Source: an uncultured delta proteobacterium
GTDB taxonomy: Bacteria; Myxococcota_A; Polyangia; Polyangiales; Ga0077539
Length of the DNA: 48,671 bases
Reading direction: 5' to 3'
NCBI GenBank assembly: GCA_903845045.1
Contig: CAIMWA010000249.1
Location: 1 to 48,671, forward strand
The notes beneath the pieces are model-generated. The model was not told where the DNA came from. It saw nothing but the letters and a program-made list of their open reading frames with translations, and made no database searches. Position numbers and translations under genes: made by a program. Positions within the stretch are counted from its first letter, which is position 1. Each line of letters starts with the position of its first letter. Of this stretch, positions 44,005 to 48,671 are shown piece after piece.

Positions 44005-44763
44005 ATGGGGCCGCTGCGCGCGATCCTCGACGACCCGGCCTGGCGCTTGAACGCCCTCGGCACCGCCGTCGTCGGCACCGTGGCCTTCGCGCTCTTCGCG
44101 ACGCCGCTCACGCTCCTCGCGTGGCTCGAGCCGGCGTGGGCGCGATCCTGGCGCATCCAGCTTCGGCGCCCCCGCGCGCAGGACCTCGTCGGTCGGTCCA
44201 TCGCCCGCTGGCTCGCGAACACCGCCGTGGCCTTCGCGCTGATGACCGTCGCGTGGCCGTGGGTGCACTTCGGCCGCGCGGCGTTCTTTCCGCTGCCGTC
44301 GTGGCACGAGGTGCTCGGGCAGTTCCTGGTCTTCGTCTACCTCGACGACCTGCTCTTCTACTGGGCGCACCGCGCGCTCCACGGGCGCTGGCTCTTCAAG
44401 CACGTGCACGCCGTGCATCACCGCATCTACACGCCCTGGGCCATCACCGGGAACTACTCGCACCCGGCGGAGTTCGTGATCACCGCGACGCTCGCGCTGC
44501 TCGGTCCGGCGCTCTTCCACTCGCACCCGCTCACGATCTGGATCTGGATCGCGTGGCGTCAGTGGGAGGCCGCCGAGGGCCACTGCGGCTACGACCTTCC
44601 GTTCTCGCCGTCGCTCTTGCTGCCGGGCAGCGATGGGGCGCTGCACCACGACTTTCACCACGCCAAGGTGCGCGGCAACTACGCGGGCTTCCTGCGCCAC
44701 GTCGACACGGTCTTCGGCACCCTCGCCAAGGGCTACGCCGAGCACCGCGCGAAGCGCGCATGA
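44005..44763 (+). CDS. Fatty acid hydroxylase/sterol desaturase family protein
   Basis: 252 residues. Four or so membrane helices are present (TAVVGTVAFALFATPLTLLA, LANTAVAFALMTVAW, LALLGPALF). The histidine boxes of the di-iron family are HRALH, HAVHH and HHDFHH, in order with the usual spacing. Enzymes of this type hydroxylate or desaturate sterols, carotenoids or ceramide-like lipids with oxygen in the membrane. Which substrate applies cannot be told. The stop overlaps the start of the RCK-domain gene by 4 bp (ATGA), an unexpected partner. Confidence 0.88.
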   Translation: MGPLRAILDDPAWRLNALGTAVVGTVAFALFATPLTLLAWLEPAWARSWRIQLRRPRAQDLVGRSIARWLANTAVAFALMTVAWPWVHFGRAAFFPLPSWHEVLGQFLVFVYLDDLLFYWAHRALHGRWLFKHVHAVHHRIYTPWAITGNYSHPAEFVITATLALLGPALFHSHPLTIWIWIAWRQWEAAEGHCGYDLPFSPSLLLPGSDGALHHDFHHAKVRGNYAGFLRHVDTVFGTLAKGYAEHRAKRA

Positions 44764-45857
44764 ACGTCCCGCCGCGACGCCGCGGGCGCTGGAGGCTGCG
44801 CGCGAGGGCGCTCTACCTCCTCGCGCTGCTCAAGCGCTTTCGCCTGCCGCTGGCCATGGTGCCGGTGTTCTTCGGCGTCGTGCCGTCGATCTTCGTGGCG
44901 CTCTACCGCGGTCCCCTGGGGCAGCACGTGCGCTTCGGCGAGGCGCTGCACCACACGTACTTCCTGATGTTCGGGCAGACCTCGCTGCCGTACGTGAACA
45001 ACACGCTGCTCGAGGTGCTGAACTTCGCGATCCCGCCGCTGGGCATCGCGGTCATCGCCGACGGCGTGGTGCGCTTCGCGTACCTCTTCTTCGCCCGGCA
45101 GAACCTCGACAAGGAGTGGATCACGGTGATCTCCGAGACGCTTCGCGGCCACGTCATCGTGTGCGGCGCCGGCCGCGTGGGCTACCGCGTCGCGGCGCAG
45201 CTCCTGGACCTCGGGCGCGACGTCGTCGTCATCGAGAAGCGGGCCGACGCGCCCTTCGTGGCGACGCTGCAGGCACGGCACGCGACGGTGCTCATCGACG
45301 ACGTGAAGAGCCCCGAGGCGCTGCGCCGCACCAACGCCGCGCACGCCGACGCCATCGTCTGCGCGACGGACGACGACCTCGCGAACCTCAACACGGCCCT
45401 CGACGCGCGGCGCCTCAACCCCCGCATTCGCGTGGTGATGCGCCTCTTCGACGACGACCTCGGCGCGCGGGTGCGCGGGGCCTTTCAAGCCGAGGCGCTC
45501 TCGAGCAGCGCGCTCGCGGCTCCCGCCATGGCGCTGTCGGCGCTGGACCCTCGCATCGCGCACAGCTTTCACGTCGCCGGCGAGCTCATGGTGGTGTCGG
45601 ACTTTCTCGTCGGCGCGAAGCTCGGCGCGCTCACCGTGGCGGAGCTTCTCTCGCGCTTCGGCACGGTGACGCTCTGCGCGCGGCACCTGCACACGCCGCG
45701 CATGCACCCTGGTCCCGAGCACCGCTTTCGCGCCGGCGAGATCGCGACGCTGCAGGGCGCCTACGCCGACTACCTGCGGCTGCGTGAGTACACCGGCGAG
45801 GCCGAGCCGCCGCTGTGCACCGCCGCGCGCACGGACCTCGCGGCGTCGGAGCCGTAG
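44760..45857 (+). CDS. Membrane protein with a TrkA-N/RCK domain
   Basis: 365 residues. Basic N-terminus, then a membrane helix (PLAMVPVFFGVVPSIFVALY), a loop with HHTYFLMFGQTSLPYVNNTL and a second helix (AIPPLGIAVIADGVVRFAYL). The layout of two helices plus a pore-like loop is that of a ligand-gated K+ channel, but the TxGYG selectivity filter is absent. The cytoplasmic half is an RCK/TrkA-N Rossmann domain (HVIVCGAGRVGYRVAAQLLD, about residues 123-142) with DDVKSPEALRRTNAAHADAI, followed by a TrkA-C-like part. NAD binding is likely; ion conduction by the standard mechanism is doubtful. Coupled to the hydroxylase gene. Confidence 0.78.
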   Translation: MNVPPRRRGRWRLRARALYLLALLKRFRLPLAMVPVFFGVVPSIFVALYRGPLGQHVRFGEALHHTYFLMFGQTSLPYVNNTLLEVLNFAIPPLGIAVIADGVVRFAYLFFARQNLDKEWITVISETLRGHVIVCGAGRVGYRVAAQLLDLGRDVVVIEKRADAPFVATLQARHATVLIDDVKSPEALRRTNAAHADAIVCATDDDLANLNTALDARRLNPRIRVVMRLFDDDLGARVRGAFQAEALSSSALAAPAMALSALDPRIAHSFHVAGELMVVSDFLVGAKLGALTVAELLSRFGTVTLCARHLHTPRMHPGPEHRFRAGEIATLQGAYADYLRLREYTGEAEPPLCTAARTDLAASEP

Positions 45858-45860
45858 CGC

Positions 45861-46733
45861 TCAGTCCCGCGGGTCGAGGCGGTCGCGGAGCCAGTCGCCG
45901 GAGAGGTTGAAGCCGAGCACCGTCGCCGTGATGGCCACGCCCGCCACCATCGCGAGGCGCGGCGTCTGCAGCAGGTGCGCGGTGCCCTGGTCGAGGAGCG
46001 ATCCCCACGAAGCCGACGCGCCCGGTCCCAGGCCGAGGAACGACAGCGACGCCTCGGCGAGCACCACGGCGCCGAGGCCGAAGGTCGCCTGCACCACCAG
46101 CGGTCCCGTGGCGTTGGGCAGCACGTGGCGGAAGAACAGCCGCGCCGGCGACGCCCCGAGGGCCCGCGCGGCCTGCACGAATTCGCGCTCGCGCAGCCGC
46201 AGCACCTCGGCGCGCGCGACGCGGGCGTAGCCGACCCACCCGGTCACCGACAGCGCCGCGATGAGATGCACGACGCCGGGCCGCGACACCAGCGCGAGCA
46301 CGGCCATGTTCACGATGACCGACGGAAACGACTGCGCCGCGTCGGTGACGCGCGCCACCACCGCGGCGATGCGCCCTCCCGCGAAGGCCGCAGACCCGCC
46401 GAGCAGCGCGCCCACGGCGAGGGAGATGAGCACCGTCGCGACGGAGACCTCGCCCGCGAGGCGCGCCCCGTGGAGCAGCACCGCGAGCACGTCGACGCCG
46501 TTGTCGGCGGTGCCGAGCGGGTGCGCGGCGGTGGGTCCTTCGAGCACGTGCGCGAGGTCGATGGCGCGGGGCGAGCGCGGCGAGAGCAACGGCCCGACGA
46601 CGGCGAGCGCGGTGAACGTGGCGACGAGGGAAAGCCCAGCCGCGCGCGCAGCGTCGACGCCTTCACGCCGCCACCCGGATGCGCGGATCGACGACGGCGT
46701 AGAGCAGGTCGATGGCGAGCTGCACGACGGCAA
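45861..46733 (-). CDS. DppC-type ABC transporter permease, disturbed start
   Basis: The conserved part is a binding-protein-dependent permease with about six membrane spans (GLSLVATFTALAVVGPLLSP first) and the EAA loop EFVQAARALGASPARLFFRH. It would work with DppB in peptide or nickel import. The start is a problem. The only in-frame candidate upstream is a TTG at 46733, overlapping dppB by 71 bp. A GTG at 46666 stands in the usual 4-bp GTGA overlap with dppB but is in another frame, and a CG repeat at 46641-46649 lies between it and the conserved region. Deleting one CG unit would join them into VKASTLRAAGLSLVATF. A frameshift or sequence error at the repeat is likely. Confidence 0.72.
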   Translation of the reverse strand: MPSCSSPSTCSTPSSIRASGWRREGVDAARAAGLSLVATFTALAVVGPLLSPRSPRAIDLAHVLEGPTAAHPLGTADNGVDVLAVLLHGARLAGEVSVATVLISLAVGALLGGSAAFAGGRIAAVVARVTDAAQSFPSVIVNMAVLALVSRPGVVHLIAALSVTGWVGYARVARAEVLRLREREFVQAARALGASPARLFFRHVLPNATGPLVVQATFGLGAVVLAEASLSFLGLGPGASASWGSLLDQGTAHLLQTPRLAMVAGVAITATVLGFNLSGDWLRDRLDPRD

Positions 46734-47601
46734 CCGTCGCCGCGAAGGCCACCACGCACGCGAGCGCCACGGGCACGTCGCGCTGCATGAGGGCGTCGAG
46801 AAAGAGCAGCCCGAGGCCCGGCCGCTCGAAGATGCGCTCGGTCACCACGGCCCCGCCGAGCAACGCCGAGAGCTGCGCGCCGCCCACGGTGAGCAACGGA
46901 ACCAGCGCGCTGCGCAGCGCATGACGGATCAGCACCGTCGACTCGGCGAGGCCCTTGGCGCGGGCCGTCGCGATGTACGGTTCGCGAAGCACTTCACGAA
47001 GTGCGCCGCGCCCCATGCGCGTGAGGATGCCCGCGAGGCCGGCGCCCAGCGTGAGCGCCGGGAGCACCAGCGCGGCAGGTCCCACGGCGTCGGGACCGGG
47101 GAACGGGAGCCAGCCGAGGCGCACGCAGAACAGCAGCACGAGCAGCGGCCCCACCCACAGCGACGGCAACGCCATGCCGAGCAGCGAGCCCACGCCCACG
47201 GCGGCGTCGGTGCGCGTCCCGGGTCGCGTGGCGGCGAGCAGCGCGAGGGGGATGGCGAGGGTCCAGGCGACGGCGACGGCGGCGAGCGCGAGGGCGAGCG
47301 TCGAGGGCCACACCTCGGCGACGGCGCCGAAGGCCGTGCGGTCGGGGTGCGTGAAGGAGCGTCCGAGGCCGCGCAGCACGAGGTCGCCGACGAAGCGCGC
47401 GTACTGCGCCGGGAGCGGGTCGTCGAGATGCAGCCGCGCGCGAAACGCAGCACGGTCGACGGCGCTCGCGGTCTCGTCGAGGAGCACGTCCGACGGGTCG
47501 CCGGGCAGCGCGTGCAGCGCCACAAAGCAGAGCGAGGCCACGAGGAACACCGTCAGCACCCCGGCCCCGGCGCGCCGGAGCAGGAACGCCAGCGTGCTCA
47601 C
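46663..47601 (-). CDS. DppB-type ABC transporter permease
   Basis: 312 residues; the GTG at 47601 overlaps the Cys-rich lipoprotein stop by 4 bp (GTGA). The N-terminal span is VSTLAFLLRRAGAGVLTVFL, HALPGDPSDVLL follows, and the EAA loop reads EPYIATARAKGLAESTVLIR. This is the DppB/OppB family with six membrane spans for import of peptides or related solutes. The matching binding protein and ATPases (DppA, DppD, DppF) are not in the window. The next gene is DppC-like with a damaged start. Confidence 0.88.
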   Translation of the reverse strand: MSTLAFLLRRAGAGVLTVFLVASLCFVALHALPGDPSDVLLDETASAVDRAAFRARLHLDDPLPAQYARFVGDLVLRGLGRSFTHPDRTAFGAVAEVWPSTLALALAAVAVAWTLAIPLALLAATRPGTRTDAAVGVGSLLGMALPSLWVGPLLVLLFCVRLGWLPFPGPDAVGPAALVLPALTLGAGLAGILTRMGRGALREVLREPYIATARAKGLAESTVLIRHALRSALVPLLTVGGAQLSALLGGAVVTERIFERPGLGLLFLDALMQRDVPVALACVVAFAATVAVVQLAIDLLYAVVDPRIRVAA

Positions 47602-48032
47602 GGAGCGACGGGCGCGCAGTACCCCGGCGACAGCGCCACGGTGTCGACGAGCACGTTGCACGTCTGGCCCGGCGGGAGCAGGCCCGTGTCGTTGGCGCTG
47701 TTCACGCAGGTGCGGTTGTCGGGGTGCGCGCAGTGGTAGTCGGGCGTGCGGCAGTCCGAGTCGGTGGTGCAGCCCGACATGCAGTAGCGCCGCTCGAGGC
47801 GCGGGGCGTGGGCCTCGAAGCCGATGCAGAGGGCGTTGTCGGGGCAGCCGTTGGGGTCGCAGTTGATCTGCGTGCAGTACCCGCTGGCCTCGGAGATGTC
47901 GCACTGCCGGTCGCCGGTGGTGCTGCAGTCCGTGGAGATGGAGCAGCTGTCGCCGATCTTCTTCTTGCACGCCCCGGCCGAAACGCCCGCGAGCGCGAGA
48001 AGGACCATGAACGGCGCGGCGCGGCGGTGCAT
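47598..48032 (-). CDS. Cysteine-rich exported lipoprotein
   Basis: 144 residues from the ATG at 48032; the ORF extends upstream without a better start. The signal FMVLLALAGVSAGAC gives a probable lipidated Cys. The mature part has about 15 cysteines in short repeats such as DSCSISTDCSTTGDRQCDIS and STDCSTTGDRQCD. This pattern resembles the disulfide-rich repeat domains common in myxobacterial surface proteins. It is coupled to dppB by a 4-bp overlap. A binding-protein role for the permease is possible but there is no family evidence. Confidence 0.75.
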   Translation of the reverse strand: MHRRAAPFMVLLALAGVSAGACKKKIGDSCSISTDCSTTGDRQCDISEASGYCTQINCDPNGCPDNALCIGFEAHAPRLERRYCMSGCTTDSDCRTPDYHCAHPDNRTCVNSANDTGLLPPGQTCNVLVDTVALSPGYCAPVAP

Positions 48033-48097
48033 CGGGGCGCGGACCCTACCGAAGGGGCTCCGCGGGCGCAACCGAGGCGATGATGGTGCGCCCCGTG

Positions 48098-48307
48098 TCA
48101 GGGCACGTAGCCCGGTACCTCGTGCGAGGCCCGCAGGCGCTGCCATGCGGTCGGGTAGCGGCGGGTGAACCAGGCGTGCAGCTCGAGGATTCCTCGCCGC
48201 TCTTCGTCCGACATCGGCGCGCGGACGTAGGCCTCGAATTCCTCGACGCTGAGCCGCCGCTCGGACAGCTCGCGAACGGCGCGAAGGACATCGGCGTCCG
48301 GCTTCAT
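48098..48307 (-). CDS. Small cytoplasmic protein, 69 residues
   Basis: 69 residues from the ATG at 48307, chosen because it overlaps the upstream reading frame by 4 bp (ATGA). It contains a helical, charge-rich sequence (LRAVRELSERRLSVEEFEAY, LELHAWFTRRYPTAWQRLRA). Short proteins of this shape occur next to AbiEii/DUF6036-type nucleotidyltransferase genes in myxobacteria, and the short frame upstream looks like such a C-terminus. This association is from memory and uncertain. Confidence 0.6.
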   Translation of the reverse strand: MKPDADVLRAVRELSERRLSVEEFEAYVRAPMSDEERRGILELHAWFTRRYPTAWQRLRASHEVPGYVP

Positions 48308-48396
48308 CGAACCCCCGACGCGCGAAGCACCTCGAGCAGGCGCAGATCCTCGGCGTCCTTCGGGCGGCCGGCGAAGCGCTTGGTCAGCACACGCAT
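48304..48396 (-). pseudogene. Possible nucleotidyltransferase C-terminal remnant
   Basis: A 30-residue frame (RVLTKRFAGRPKDAEDLRLL, then a short tail) from ATG 48396. The K-x-FAGRPKDxEDL block resembles the C-terminal end of DUF6036/AbiEii-type nucleotidyltransferases. The same frame upstream has a TAG at 48445-48447, preceded by a second start at 48498 (MAEYHAELKLWSRSRDV). The 5' portion of a full gene is not present in this window. Overlap with the 69-residue gene is 4 bp. Low confidence. Confidence 0.35.
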
Positions 48397-48562
48397 CGAG
48401 GTGGCTCGCGATCGCCTTCGCCGCGGGCTGAAGCCCTTCCACTTCTACACATCGCGAGACCGCGACCACAGCTTCAGTTCTGCATGATATTCAGCCATTT
48501 TGACCCGCCGCGCTCACGCCCGGCAGCAAAGCGTCCGGGCTCTGCGCTTCGGGAACGTACCG

Positions 48563-48671
48563 GCCGCGGACGGCCGGGCCTGGGGCCTCGCGCGCGTTCC
48601 CGCGGCCGGCGTTTCGCCCGCGGTTTACGGGGTTCCGTCCCGTTGCTCTTCGGAGGCCCGGCCGCCGCGGC
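48563..48671. repeat. Imperfect inverted repeat at the window end
   Basis: 48563-48580 (GCCGCGGACGGCCGGGCC) pairs with 48655-48671 except for one bulged base, enclosing about 74 bases with small hairpins such as ACGGG/CCCGT. The right arm touches the window edge. No gene is seen from 48499 to the end. Confidence 0.4.

Noticed and set aside
48610..48671. tRNA-like GGGTTCCGTCCC stretch
   Set aside because: No acceptor, anticodon or D-arm pairing could be built around it.

Overview
The window is about 48.7 kb of very GC-rich bacterial chromosome with strong G/C preference at third codon positions and almost no intergenic space. Gene content points to a Gram-negative deltaproteobacterial-type organism, most likely Myxococcota (Polyangia or Sandaracinus-like). 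The reasons are DUF1592/DUF1552 secreted proteins, many lipoproteins, a folate-dependent TrmFO, an ECF sigma factor, TonB-type outer-membrane components and MoxR/DUF58/transglutaminase genes. This is inferred from gene families only. I see no rRNA, tRNA, CRISPR array or intact insertion sequence. No gap without a gene exceeds 300 bases; the largest are about 29123-29377 and 40097-40331.

Layout. 1-3637 (+): a coupled trio of DUF1592-type protein (5' cut by the window edge), Tat-type DUF1552 protein and lipoprotein. 3627-6429 (-): GntR/FadR-like regulator, small membrane-type protein and GMC oxidoreductase. 6484-7666 (-): Bpt aminoacyl-tRNA-protein transferase and a DksA-like factor with a good promoter. 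7844-10506 (+): NAD-dependent sugar epimerase and an orphan, shortened FHIPEP (FlhA/SctV-like) protein. 10513-12638 (-): CpoB/YbgF-like lipoprotein and LysM protein. 12726-17609 (+): dprA, topA, trmFO. 17617-18948 (-): lipoprotein of unknown function. 19049-28446 (-): a long operon of DUF58, transglutaminase, MoxR ATPase, TPR protein, two tandem paralogous exported proteins, a 57-residue membrane protein and an AEC transporter; the first six genes are joined by five 4-bp overlaps. 28532-33523: an HTH/pseudo-receiver protein, an ECF sigma factor, a zinc anti-sigma/FecR/TonB-like fusion and a convergent TonB-dependent receptor. 33623-35062 (+): a receiver-GGDEF gene interrupted by an in-frame TAG. 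35040-38805 (-): glycosyltransferase, asparagine synthase and a membrane-anchored protein. 38897-40096 (-): a lipoprotein homologous to the one at 2750-3637. 40332-45857 (+): dnaE, then a sterol-desaturase-like hydroxylase coupled to an RCK-domain membrane protein. 45861-48032 (-): Cys-rich lipoprotein and two DppB/DppC-type permeases, the second with a disturbed start. 48098-48671: a small protein, a possible nucleotidyltransferase remnant and an unexplained tail with lower-GC sequence and an imperfect inverted repeat.

The recurrent architecture is translational coupling through ATGA/GTGA overlaps, which fixes many start codons. The most unusual content is the MoxR operon with its uncharacterised twin exported proteins, the lipoprotein family present at both ends of the window, the anti-sigma fusion protein, the orphan FHIPEP gene and the TAG-interrupted diguanylate cyclase.
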